Assembly: GCA_910589315.1 (NCBI GenBank)
Contig: CAJUTB010000006.1
Location: 35,503 to 99,502 of the forward strand
Origin: an uncultured Oscillibacter sp.
GTDB lineage: Bacteria; Bacillota; Clostridia; Oscillospirales; Oscillospiraceae
Direction: 5' to 3'
DNA: 64,000 bases
Position 1 is the stretch's first letter; every line of letters starts with the position of its first letter. Shown in pieces: positions 16,759 to 24,306 of this stretch. The position numbers were made by a program, and so were the translations under genes. Below the pieces are notes generated by a model. The model was not told the DNA's origin. It made no database searches and saw only the letters and a list, made by a program, of their open reading frames with translations.

Positions 16759-18185
16759 GACGAAGCCCCTTTCCGGTCTTTTTTCTTTTTCTCCGTTCCC
16801 GGCTTCGCCGCAGCGGCGCGGTACTCCCGATAAAACGGCTCCAATACGGCGTTTCCGCTCTGGGCAATGACAAACAGTCCGGTGAGCAGAAGCGCGGACG
16901 CCGCTTCGCCCATAACGGAGGGCGAGGTGAAGCATACCTGAATATAGCCGTCCCGTTTTTCCCTGACGTATGCGCTGCATAACGTCCGGCTTTGGGACGC
17001 CAGATTCAGCAGCTCCGCTTTCAGCAACTCAATCTTCCCGTCTGCCTGCGTATAGGCGGCGGAAGACGCCTGTGAACTGCCGGCCTGTCCGGCGGCATAG
17101 GCGTTATGGGCGATTTCCTCCACCAGCTTCGTAGCCGATTCCAGGTGTTCCTTTGCCTCGTCCGCAAAATAATCCACGCCGACCTTGGTCTTGGACATAT
17201 AAAATTCCTTGTTTGTATCATAAGTGGGGATAAGGACAAAGCGGGTCATGTAGGCATTGTAGAGATTGATTGCCTCAATGCGGACATCGTGGGCCGCCAT
17301 ATCCTTCCGCCGTTCCGTTTCCAGGAGGCGGTTAGCGTACTGCATCCGGGACTGATAGGTATACCGGTTTCGGGAGAGGCCGTTTTCCAGAATGAACGCC
17401 TTGTATCGCTCCAGCTCAATGCCGATGTAGTTTTCGATCTTCTGGGACAAGGAGGAAAAGGTCTCCCCGTTCTCCGCCGCACGAAAGCTGCTGCTCTCGC
17501 TGCTGTAATGGGGCAGATAATTGCTTAATTTCCGCGCCTGCATTTCCAGAAAATCCGTCACGTCCAGATATTCCATTCCTTCCAGCTCTGCAAAGGACAG
17601 GTCTAAAATGCTGTCGTTTTCCGCGTAATGAAGTACGAAATCCTCCCAGTACACGTCTGCCAGAAGATTTAATACGTCTTTGGGGTTCGTATGGTACAGG
17701 GACACTTTTCCCGAACAATGAACCTGATATTCCGTGGAAATCTTCAGGTCCGATTCCTGGGTGACATCCAGCTTTTCCGCGTCCAGAGGCGTCGAGAGCG
17801 TCAGCAGATCGGACAGCCGCTCCACGCTGATTTCCAGACCGCCCCGCTGGATCACCTGCTCAAGAATATTGTCGGAGAGGATGTTGGATTCGTTGAACCG
17901 GGTGACATTCGGGTTTTGTCCCCGGGCCGCCTCCTCGTAGTTGAATACCAGCAGCATACCGGGAGACCAAATCCCGGAAGCCATCTGCGCGGCAAAGCAG
18001 ACGGCGAAGAACGCCGCGCCCAGCGCGGCCAGTTTCCGCCGCTTGCCCTTTGTGCGGCCCAGCGTGCCCCGCAGCCCCATGACCGGCAGCTTTGACTTGA
18101 TGAGGAAAAAACGCCGTATCAAAACCGCATAGGAAACCGCCGCGCACAAAATCAATACCGGTACGATCATGCTTACAAAAATCAT
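16755..18185 (-). CDS. Second chain-length co-polymerase-like membrane protein
   Basis: 476 residues. Two hydrophobic segments lie near the N-terminus (about 3-22 and 52-72), separated by a very basic loop. They are followed by about 360 extracytoplasmic residues predicted to be mostly helical, then one TM near 435-455 and a Lys-rich cytoplasmic tail. The architecture suggests a Wzz-like polysaccharide co-polymerase or chain-length regulator, but I see no family signature. It shares a 4-bp ATGA overlap with the co-polymerase/GGDEF gene, suggesting that the two proteins act together. The ATG at 18185 follows AAAGGAG. An in-frame ATG five codons later is possible. Confidence 0.7.
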   Translation of the reverse strand: MIFVSMIVPVLILCAAVSYAVLIRRFFLIKSKLPVMGLRGTLGRTKGKRRKLAALGAAFFAVCFAAQMASGIWSPGMLLVFNYEEAARGQNPNVTRFNESNILSDNILEQVIQRGGLEISVERLSDLLTLSTPLDAEKLDVTQESDLKISTEYQVHCSGKVSLYHTNPKDVLNLLADVYWEDFVLHYAENDSILDLSFAELEGMEYLDVTDFLEMQARKLSNYLPHYSSESSSFRAAENGETFSSLSQKIENYIGIELERYKAFILENGLSRNRYTYQSRMQYANRLLETERRKDMAAHDVRIEAINLYNAYMTRFVLIPTYDTNKEFYMSKTKVGVDYFADEAKEHLESATKLVEEIAHNAYAAGQAGSSQASSAAYTQADGKIELLKAELLNLASQSRTLCSAYVREKRDGYIQVCFTSPSVMGEAASALLLTGLFVIAQSGNAVLEPFYREYRAAAAKPGTEKKKKDRKGASS

Positions 18186-18208
18186 GCTGAACTCACTCCT
18201 TTGCCGTC

Positions 18209-19120
18209 TCAGGAAAAGCTGGTGTCCTGACGGCCGTTGATGTCAATTACCGCCAGCTCCGGACGGTTGTTGATGCGGGGGAAGCCGTTGTGCCCGCCCA
18301 TCCCCCTGGAAACAAAGATGGTGCTGTGAGGCAGGCGGTAGATTCCGCCGCTGTATCGGGGAAACCATCCGGTATCTCCGTGGTACAGTCCGCCAAGGAA
18401 GGGAAGCCGGACCTGACCGCCATGGTAGTGGCCGCAAATGCCCAAATCAATCTCCGCACCGGCCAATTTCTCATAATAGAGGCTGGGGTAGTGCGCAATC
18501 AGCAGCTTGAAGGCCGCGCTTTTTTCATACTCCTGGAAAAATTCGGAACCATATTCCTCAAAGCCTTCAACATCCACCGGCAGTCCGCCGATCAGAAAAG
18601 GCGTCCTATGTATGGTGGTTTCCTCCGCCCGGTTGACCAGAACATGAACGCCCAGCTCCACAAGCAGACTTTCCAGAGGGCTTCCCTGCTCATACATCAG
18701 ATTGCTTTCGTGGTTTCCCGGACTGTAATAAACGGGGGCGATTTCCACCAGCTTGCCGCACAAGGTTAGAATGACATTCAGATTTTCGTCGTCCGCGTTT
18801 ACCATGTCGCCGGCCACGGCGATCAGGTCCGGCTTTAAGGCCGCGATCTGTTCCACCAGGTCTTGGTTTTCAGGTCCAAATTCCCGGTTGTGCAGGTCCG
18901 ACAGAACGACGGCGCGGATGTTCTCGGCTCCGATTATTTTGGGGGAATATAAATGATAGCGGGTAATCTCCAGCTCGTTGGAACAGAGGCGGCGTCCTCC
19001 CAGCAGCAATGCGGCTGCTGCAAGAAATACGCACAAAATTACACGCCTGCGCCGCTTCCGCAGGCAGTTTGAGTCCTCCGCAGTCCTGTCGTTCCCCTTC
19101 TTGATGGTTTGTGTCTGCAT
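18209..19120 (-). CDS. Membrane-anchored metallophosphoesterase (YkoQ/YaeI-like)
   Basis: 303 residues with a basic N-terminus, one TM (about 26-44) and an extracytoplasmic calcineurin-like phosphoesterase domain. All metal-binding motifs are present: SDLHNREFG, VAGDMVNAD, SPGNHESNL, AHYPSLYY and GHYHGGQ. Related enzymes hydrolyse phosphodiester or pyrophosphate bonds, often on lipid or cell-wall substrates outside the membrane. Inside an EPS operon it may recycle undecaprenyl pyrophosphate or trim phospho-substituents, which is inference. GGAGG precedes the ATG at 19120. It is 34 bp after the sugar transferase and 23 bp before the co-polymerase gene. Confidence 0.9.
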   Translation of the reverse strand: MQTQTIKKGNDRTAEDSNCLRKRRRRVILCVFLAAAALLLGGRRLCSNELEITRYHLYSPKIIGAENIRAVVLSDLHNREFGPENQDLVEQIAALKPDLIAVAGDMVNADDENLNVILTLCGKLVEIAPVYYSPGNHESNLMYEQGSPLESLLVELGVHVLVNRAEETTIHRTPFLIGGLPVDVEGFEEYGSEFFQEYEKSAAFKLLIAHYPSLYYEKLAGAEIDLGICGHYHGGQVRLPFLGGLYHGDTGWFPRYSGGIYRLPHSTIFVSRGMGGHNGFPRINNRPELAVIDINGRQDTSFS

Positions 19121-19154
19121 ATTTCAGCCTCCCTGTCAGGTTTCCTTCCGCCGT

Positions 19155-19847
19155 TCACTGGCCCTCTCTGCGGATGACTGCCACTACGGTCAGAAAAATC
19201 AGCTTCCAGTCCAGCAGCCAGCTCTGTTCCCGGATATAACGGAGATCCAATTCTACCCAGGCGTCGAAACTCAGGCTGTTTCGGGCGGGATGCACCTGCC
19301 AGAAGCAAGTGAGTCCCGGTGTAACGGCCAGACGCTGCCGCTGATAGGCGGTGTAATTCACGACTTCCCGAAACAGGGGCGGTCTGGGTCCCACAATGGA
19401 CATTTCTCCTTTTAAAATATTGATCAGCTGGGGCAGTTCGTCCAGCCCCGCAGCGCGGAGAAACCGCCCCAGGCGGGTAATCCTGGGGTCGTTCCGAATT
19501 TTGAACACCGGTCCTGTCATTTCGTTGTAAGGAAGCAGCGCGTCCAGCTGCGCTTCCGCATTCATGCACATGGTCCGGAATTTATAGAGATGAAACGCCT
19601 CTCCGCCCCGGCCGCAGCGGACCTGCGTGAAAATCGGGCCGCCGTGGGGGTCGTCAATGACCACGGCCAAAGCAATCAGCAGCAGGAGCGGCGAGAGAAG
19701 CGTCAGCGCCAGAAGGGACAACAAAATATCCTGCGTTCGTTTCACCAGCAGATACAAACGCCTGCGCAGAATTGGCGGGGTTTGGACGGCGGTATGAGCA
19801 GTTTCCTGCTGTACAGCCGTACCGGCTTCCCGCTCCTCTACTTCCAT
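19155..19847 (-). CDS. Undecaprenyl-phosphate sugar phosphotransferase (initiating EPS transferase)
   Basis: 230 residues of the bacterial sugar transferase family. One membrane helix (about 37-60) precedes the catalytic part, with VRCGRGGEAFHLYKFRTM, DELPQLINILKGEMSIVGPR and PGLTCFWQV motifs. It transfers a sugar-1-phosphate from a nucleotide sugar to undecaprenyl phosphate, the first committed step of repeat-unit assembly. The protein is the short, single-domain form without the extra N-terminal TM bundle. The ATG at 19847 has GGAGGTGA seven bases upstream. It is the first biosynthetic gene of the operon, 55 bp behind the AP2-type protein. Confidence 0.95.
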   Translation of the reverse strand: MEVEEREAGTAVQQETAHTAVQTPPILRRRLYLLVKRTQDILLSLLALTLLSPLLLLIALAVVIDDPHGGPIFTQVRCGRGGEAFHLYKFRTMCMNAEAQLDALLPYNEMTGPVFKIRNDPRITRLGRFLRAAGLDELPQLINILKGEMSIVGPRPPLFREVVNYTAYQRQRLAVTPGLTCFWQVHPARNSLSFDAWVELDLRYIREQSWLLDWKLIFLTVVAVIRREGQ

Positions 19848-19902
19848 ATTTTCTCACCTCCGGCAAAACAGCCGGGCTTTCTGCCTGCCTCCGCCCGTTG
19901 TT

Positions 19903-20787
19903 TTATGTTGAATTTACCTTGTCAGGCGCACAAGCCGCGTAGTACCACCGCAGGAATTCGTCATGTATTTTTTCGCCCTGCCTGCGGGCGCGAATGGCGT
20001 CCTGCTGCCGGGAGAAGGAACCAAGATAGTAGGTTTTGCCCTTGAAGCAAATCTGTGCAATCCATTTCCCCTGCTTCCGGTCCCGGTGTACGCCGGTATA
20101 TCCGCTGGTATTGTTCGCGTTCAGACGGTTTTTTCGTGCCACCAGCATGGTGACGGAGGTGCCGTCGATCAGTTTCAGGTTTTCCCGGCAGGTCTCCGAC
20201 TGGCGGCAGCCGCAGCTTTTCGTTTTTCCCGTTTGCAGCAGCGTCTGTCCCACGACCGTTTCCTTTCCGCAGTCGCAGACGCATTTCCAGCGGTGCATAC
20301 CGGCCTGTTTCCCGGCATAAGCCGTTACCGTTAAGCGTCCGAAGCGTTTTCCGACGTAGTCCTTTCGGGGCGGGCGGCTGAGGCAGCCGCAGCTTTTGCG
20401 GTATCCGGCGGTCAGCTGGTGGAGGGGGGCGCAGACTTCGCCGCCGCAGTCGCACCGGCACCGCCAGACTGCGGAACCGCCGATACTCTCGCCGGTGGGC
20501 TCCACGGCGACCAGCCTGCCGAAGCGCATTCCGGAGACGTCTCTGCGGCCCGGCTTTACTTTGGAGACACAGCCGCAGTCTGTGACGGTTCCTCTTTGGA
20601 GGCAGCGGGTGTCCAGCAGGATTTCCCCGCCGCAGTCGCAGCGGCAGAGCCAGACGGTATAGCCGTTTTTCCGCTGGCTGGTTGAGGCCGCTACCACGAG
20701 CCGTCCAACCCGGCAGCCGGCGCCGATCTGCGGCCTGCGCGGTTTTCCGGCTTCCGGGATGCCAGTTCGGTCATGAGACGCCGCCAT
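19903..20787 (-). CDS. AP2-domain protein with three zinc-knuckle repeats, first gene of the EPS operon
   Basis: About 294 residues. Three repeats of a CxCDCGxE element, each followed 15-16 residues later by a CGC triplet, probably bind zinc: CRCDCGGE...DCGC, CRCDCGGE...SCGC and CVCDCGKE...SCGC. A C-terminal AP2-like DNA-binding domain follows (NTSGYTGVHRD, then GKWIAQICFKGKTYYLG). Such AP2 modules occur in phage and mobile-element proteins and in small bacterial regulators. A role as regulator of EPS or of the adjacent switch is only inference. I prefer the ATG at 20787 with AAGGAG ten bases upstream. An in-frame ATG at 20832 would put the start inside the inverted repeat 20811-20829. It is directly downstream of the invertible promoter. 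Confidence 0.8.
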   Translation of the reverse strand: MAASHDRTGIPEAGKPRRPQIGAGCRVGRLVVAASTSQRKNGYTVWLCRCDCGGEILLDTRCLQRGTVTDCGCVSKVKPGRRDVSGMRFGRLVAVEPTGESIGGSAVWRCRCDCGGEVCAPLHQLTAGYRKSCGCLSRPPRKDYVGKRFGRLTVTAYAGKQAGMHRWKCVCDCGKETVVGQTLLQTGKTKSCGCRQSETCRENLKLIDGTSVTMLVARKNRLNANNTSGYTGVHRDRKQGKWIAQICFKGKTYYLGSFSRQQDAIRARRQGEKIHDEFLRWYYAACAPDKVNST

Positions 20788-20810
20788 TTCGCACCCACTC
20801 CTTCCACTGC

Positions 20811-20829
20811 CAAAAAGTGTACCTTTTGA
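20811..20829 (-). repeat. Left inverted repeat of the invertible segment
   Basis: A 19-bp sequence reading TCAAAAGGTACACTTTTTG on the minus strand, identical to the plus strand at 20948-20966. Each copy is itself a near-palindrome, as expected for the crossover site of a dimeric serine recombinase. Similarity extends a few bases outward (both copies end in AG after a two-base mismatch). Confidence 0.9.
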
Positions 20830-20947
20830 CATTTATTGGATGAGAGAACGCGCCGGAAAATCTTTCTAAATTTTTTGTCCAATTTACTCAAGATGCTCTT
20901 GAATATATAGAGGATTTGTGGTATTTTATATATTGATATAATCACTA
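20830..20947. promoter_or_regulatory. Predicted invertible promoter segment of the EPS operon (OFF orientation)
   Basis: 118 bp, markedly AT-rich, enclosed by perfect 19-bp inverted repeats and next to a serine recombinase gene. It contains one good -10 (TATAAT, 20937-20942) with a weak TTGTGG-like -35 near 20916, both facing right and away from the EPS operon. No comparable leftward promoter is visible. Inversion would place the -10 at about 20840-20835 facing left, with a start point about 40 nt before the AP2 gene's ATG. This is the layout of phase-variation switches controlling capsule operons. Confidence 0.75.
20916..20942 (+). promoter_or_regulatory. Promoter inside the invertible segment, currently facing right
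   Basis: TATAAT at 20937-20942 with TTGTGG at 20916-20921 (15-bp spacer; a 16-bp spacer gives TTTGTG). The -35 is weak and the -10 is consensus. In this orientation it transcribes antisense into the recombinase gene. Confidence 0.6.
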
Positions 20948-20966
20948 TCAAAAGGTACACTTTTTG
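20948..20966 (+). repeat. Right inverted repeat of the invertible segment
   Basis: TCAAAAGGTACACTTTTTG on the plus strand, the exact inverted counterpart of 20811-20829. It ends 11 bp before the stop codon of the recombinase gene. Confidence 0.9.
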
Positions 20967-20977
20967 ATAGTTTTTTG

Positions 20978-21586
20978 CTATTTATTTTTCCGTAAAAGGC
21001 GAAGCTCCCTTACCCGGCGGTAGAAAGTCGCTTCACTGAAACCGCTGCGGTATAACGCTTCCTGAAAGGAGATCCATCCTTCCTCCCAGGCCGCTACAAT
21101 TTCCGGGAAATTCTCCGGCGGCGGCAGGGAGGGCCGTCCAAACTGCACGCCTCTGCGTTTTGCTGCCGCAATGCCTTCCGCCTGCCGCTGGCGGATATTG
21201 CTTCGCTCATTCTCTGCCACAAAGGAGAGCACTTGAAGAACAATGTCGCTGAGGAATGTGCCGACCAAATCCTTGCCCCGCCGGGTATCCAGCAGCGGCA
21301 TATCCAAGACGCAGATGTCCACGCCCTTTTCCTTCGTCAAAATCCGCCATTGGTTTTGGATTTCTTCATAATTGCGCCCCAGCCGGTCGATGCTCTTGAT
21401 ATAGAGCAGGTCGCCCGGCTTTAGTTTTTTGACCAGCCGCCTGTAATGCGGGCGGTTGAAATCTTTGCCGGACTGCTTGTCCATAAAAATGTTTTCTGCG
21501 GAAACGTTCACTTTTTGCAAAGCGTCCAGCTGCCGGTCTTCATTTTGCTCTTGGGTGCTGACCCGGATATAGCCGTAGATGTTCAT
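20978..21586 (-). CDS. Small serine recombinase (resolvase/DNA invertase), likely EPS switch invertase
   Basis: 202 residues. The catalytic domain has the nucleophile S10 in GYIRVSTQEQNEDRQ. Catalytic arginines R68 and R71 lie in SIDRLGRN, and the long E helix contains VLQVLSFVAENERSNIRQRQ. A C-terminal helix-turn-helix (about 172-195, ISFQEALYRSGFSEATFYRR) should bind the half-sites. This is the full-length Hin/resolvase-type architecture. The nearest candidate sites are the 19-bp inverted repeats just after its stop codon, so site-specific inversion of 20811-20966 is the natural prediction. AAAGGAG lies about 13 nt before the ATG at 21586. A deleted relative is present at 63530-63892. The recombinase lies outside the invertible segment, so it can be expressed in both orientations. 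Confidence 0.93.
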   Translation of the reverse strand: MNIYGYIRVSTQEQNEDRQLDALQKVNVSAENIFMDKQSGKDFNRPHYRRLVKKLKPGDLLYIKSIDRLGRNYEEIQNQWRILTKEKGVDICVLDMPLLDTRRGKDLVGTFLSDIVLQVLSFVAENERSNIRQRQAEGIAAAKRRGVQFGRPSLPPPENFPEIVAAWEEGWISFQEALYRSGFSEATFYRRVRELRLLRKNK

Positions 21587-22195
21587 AGGTTTGTAAATTC
21601 ATCTCCTTTTGTATATGAAATGATTGTGAATAAAGCCGTCCTTCAAAGATTGTGCTGTTTCATCATCTGTTTATAGAATGCGGTTCTCACAGATATATCG
21701 CTGCGATCCTTAACAGGAACCGGATTGTTTTCCATGTTGATATTGTGCAGGAAACTGCATCAAAGCCGAGCGGTTTCCTATGATTATAAGTATATCCCAC
21801 ATACGGGATTTTTTCAGTATTTCTCTCGAAATTGGGTAAAATATTGATTATAATAGCATATTTTGTCAAAAAGATCATACTATCCTGTTTTTATGACAGA
21901 CGCCATGAATTCTGTAAAATATTTGGAAAACTGTGAACCAGAGGCGAAAAGACAGTAAGTATAAAAAATTACCGGAGAGCAAAAAAATGCTCTCCGGCTA
22001 ATATGTAACTATGGAATGTGCACTTGTAAAAAACTATTGAAAAACAACAAAATTTATAAGCAGCCGCCAAAGACCAGCCCTTTGATTGGGTCTCTCGCCG
22101 TTGTGTTTTTTCGGGATTCTCTTGTCCATTTTCTGTATTTTGTTGGATAATTTATGTTCTTATTATTTGTTCTGCTTGCTGTCAAATGGATTGGC
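21587..22195. other. AT-rich intergenic region without a gene
   Basis: About 600 bp of AT-rich sequence between the recombinase start and the PepD-side terminator. I see no coding region. It must hold the recombinase promoter, but no clear -35/-10 pair with proper spacing was found. A small palindrome ATCCC-ACATAC-GGGAT lies near 21795-21812, and a strong hairpin is at 21971-21998. Confidence 0.6.
21971..21998 (-). terminator. Rho-independent terminator upstream of the recombinase gene
   Basis: Perfect CCGGAGAGC/GCTCTCCGG stem with an A-rich loop, followed on the minus strand by a T6 run. It would insulate the recombinase and EPS region from leftward transcription out of the PepD operon. Confidence 0.8.
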
Positions 22196-22230
22196 AAAAG
22201 CCGTCTGGCGAAGAAACCAGACGGCTTTTT
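22196..22230 (-). terminator. Terminator after pepD
   Basis: AAAAGCCGTCTGG/CCAGACGGCTTTT stem with T runs on both strands, 54 bp after the pepD stop. Confidence 0.88.
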
Positions 22231-22283
22231 GCATTTCTGCGCCCAGTATAGAAAAACCTATATCTGCAGCAAATCCCGATCAT

Positions 22284-23741
22284 TCACTGGCAAACGTTGC
22301 TCCGTTTCAAAAATTCGCATACAAGCTCATAAACCCGGGCGGTAGAGGGCACGCTGAGCCTCTCTCGCGGAGAGTGAACGTCATGCAGCTCCGGCCCAAA
22401 GGAAACGGCGTCCAGGCCTGGAATTTTCTCAATAAACAATCCGCACTCCAAACCGCCATGGGTTCCCATCACCACGCCCTCTTGTCCGCTGAGGTCGCGG
22501 TAAGCCGCCAAGAGCCGTTCCCGCGCGGCGGAATTCCGCACATATTGCCAGCCGGGATAACTGCTTCGCTGAGAGACCGTGCCGCCGCCGAATTCCACAA
22601 TTGCCCGAATCCGCTGGAACAGCATCTCCTTTTGGGACGCAATGCTGGAACGGATAGAGAAGGAAAAGTGCAGTCCATCCTGTTCCAGGGCAATCAGACC
22701 AAGATTCAAAGAGGTCTGTACCATGCCCGGAAAATCCACGCTCATGGCCTGGACGCCCTGAGGCAGCGCCAGCAGCGTGTGCAGTGCGTCCGAGGTAGCC
22801 TTCGCAGACAAAGCCCGTTCTGCCGCCGCCGGGGCGCAGGAGAGGGAAACCCCTTCGTCACAGCCTGCATATTCATTTTTCAGCACGCCGTCAAACTCCC
22901 GGATAAACGTCTGAAAGTCCTCCGACCGTTCTGCCGGAACCGTCACAATGGCATCGTTCTGAGGGCAGATCACGTTGTCAAACCGGCCGCCCCGGATATC
23001 CGTCAGACGCAGCCCAGGAATCCGCTCCATGGCGTTGAAAAGAGTGCGTACCATCAGCTGGTTTGCAGACCCGCGGCCCTTGTCGATATCCTGGCCGGAG
23101 TGCCCGCCCTGAAGCCCGGAAAGCGTCACGGCAAATCCGGCCGCACCGTCCGCCGGTTCCAGCGTGCCGGGAAGAATGCAGTCCGCCCGCAGGCCGCCGG
23201 CACAGCAGACGGTAAAAATGCCTTCTTCCTCGGAGTCCAGGTTCAAAAGCTGCCGTCCCTTCAAGTCCGAGCAGTCCAACGCCATCGCGCCGTCCATACC
23301 GACTTCCTCCTCGGTGGTGAAAACAGCTTCCAGCGGCGGATGAGGAAGGGAGCCGTCCGCCAAAACCGCCAATGCCATTGCAACGGCTATGCAGTTGTCT
23401 CCGCCCAGAGAGGTCCGGTCCGCCCAGACCCATTCGCCGTCGGTCTTGAGATCCAGACCCTCGGCGGCCATGTCCTTGGAACAGCCGCGCTCTTTGGCGC
23501 AGACCATGTCCAAATGCCCCTGTAAAATGACCGGCGCGGCGTTTTCATAACCGGGAGAGGCCGGTTTCCAGATGACCACATTATTAGCCGCGTCCTGGCG
23601 GCAGGCAAGCCCCAGCTCCTTGGCAAAGCCTACACATAAATCGCTGATCTGCTTGGTGTTGCCGCTGCCGTGGGGAACGGCGCAGAGCTTTTCAAAATAC
23701 GCAAATACATCCTTGGGATTCAATTCCGATAAAACTGCCAT
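22284..23741 (-). CDS. pepD: Aminoacyl-histidine dipeptidase PepD (M20 metallopeptidase)
   Basis: 485 residues with the M20 layout. The metal-binding histidine is in ILQGHLDMVCAK, followed by the acidic ligands in GADNCIAVAMALA-like and TTEEEVGMDGA segments. A dimerisation insert lies in the middle (about 200-385), and the C-terminal catalytic half ends in the last ligand region SFGPELHDVHSPRERL. It hydrolyses Xaa-His and other dipeptides in the cytosol using zinc. The ATG at 23741 follows AAGGAGG, and the longer frame upstream lacks a ribosome site. It is the last gene of the leftward ABC importer operon, 76 bp after the small membrane protein gene and behind a stem-loop. A peptide-related substrate for the importer is possible but unproven. 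Confidence 0.93.
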   Translation of the reverse strand: MAVLSELNPKDVFAYFEKLCAVPHGSGNTKQISDLCVGFAKELGLACRQDAANNVVIWKPASPGYENAAPVILQGHLDMVCAKERGCSKDMAAEGLDLKTDGEWVWADRTSLGGDNCIAVAMALAVLADGSLPHPPLEAVFTTEEEVGMDGAMALDCSDLKGRQLLNLDSEEEGIFTVCCAGGLRADCILPGTLEPADGAAGFAVTLSGLQGGHSGQDIDKGRGSANQLMVRTLFNAMERIPGLRLTDIRGGRFDNVICPQNDAIVTVPAERSEDFQTFIREFDGVLKNEYAGCDEGVSLSCAPAAAERALSAKATSDALHTLLALPQGVQAMSVDFPGMVQTSLNLGLIALEQDGLHFSFSIRSSIASQKEMLFQRIRAIVEFGGGTVSQRSSYPGWQYVRNSAARERLLAAYRDLSGQEGVVMGTHGGLECGLFIEKIPGLDAVSFGPELHDVHSPRERLSVPSTARVYELVCEFLKRSNVCQ

Positions 23742-23756
23742 AAGCGTCCTCCTTAT

Positions 23757-23790
23757 ACATACAGCCCATGCAAGAGCATGAGCTGTATGT
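23757..23790 (-). other. Stem-loop between the importer genes and pepD
   Basis: ACATACAGC-x-CATG pairs with CATG-x-GCTGTATGT. There is no T run, so it is probably an mRNA-processing or translation-control hairpin ahead of the pepD ribosome site, not a terminator. Confidence 0.45.
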
Positions 23791-23817
23791 CTGATGAAAT
23801 TTTGAGAATTCCGGGAA

Positions 23818-24306
23818 TCAGATATCGCCGCCAAGGCCCATATCGTCCGTCATGCCGAACTCATCGCCCTCGCCGGGAACTTCTTCCTCGTCTTCTTCCT
23901 TCGTCGGCGTGGGAATGAACTCCGTCAGCCACGCCTCCTCGGGCAGACCCGCCAGCACAGCGGGGATGTTTACGATGATGCCGTCCATGCTGTAGGGCAG
24001 GTTCAGCTGAATCGTTTGCAGCACCTCGTCGCCGCCCTTTTCCTCCATGACTTCCAGCGTCATCTTGAAATTCTGGCCAATCCAGGTGGACATGCCGCGC
24101 TCCGAGTCATAGAGCTTGGCGATCTGCTCATTCTTCACGTAAACGGTCACTTTATACGGGGTTTCATAGGTTTGACCGTTATATTCCACGCTGCGGTTGT
24201 CCACATAGATCGTGTGTCCCCGGCCAATGACCATCATCGCCGCCGCAATGACAATCAGTACCGCCACAGACAGCAGGCAGATCAGCAGTCTCCGTTTCGA
24301 TTTCAC
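23818..24306 (-). CDS. Small membrane-anchored protein of the importer operon (DUF6672-like)
   Basis: 162 residues. A basic start is followed by one TM (about 7-27), an extracytoplasmic domain of about 100 residues with mixed beta-rich sequence (HTIYVDNRSVEYNGQTYETP), and a very acidic tail (TPTKEEDEEEVPGEGDEF). I recall similar proteins annotated as DUF6672 beside DUF3798-type ABC importers. Function is unknown. Its start overlaps the upstream permease by 4 bp, so it is translationally coupled to it. It may be an accessory subunit of the importer. Confidence 0.75.
   Translation of the reverse strand: MKSKRRLLICLLSVAVLIVIAAAMMVIGRGHTIYVDNRSVEYNGQTYETPYKVTVYVKNEQIAKLYDSERGMSTWIGQNFKMTLEVMEEKGGDEVLQTIQLNLPYSMDGIIVNIPAVLAGLPEEAWLTEFIPTPTKEEDEEEVPGEGDEFGMTDDMGLGGDI

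Noticed and set aside
20788..20832. ATG at 20832 as start of the AP2 protein
   Set aside because: It lies inside the left inverted repeat and at about the predicted start of transcription after inversion. The ATG at 20787 has a proper AAGGAG site.
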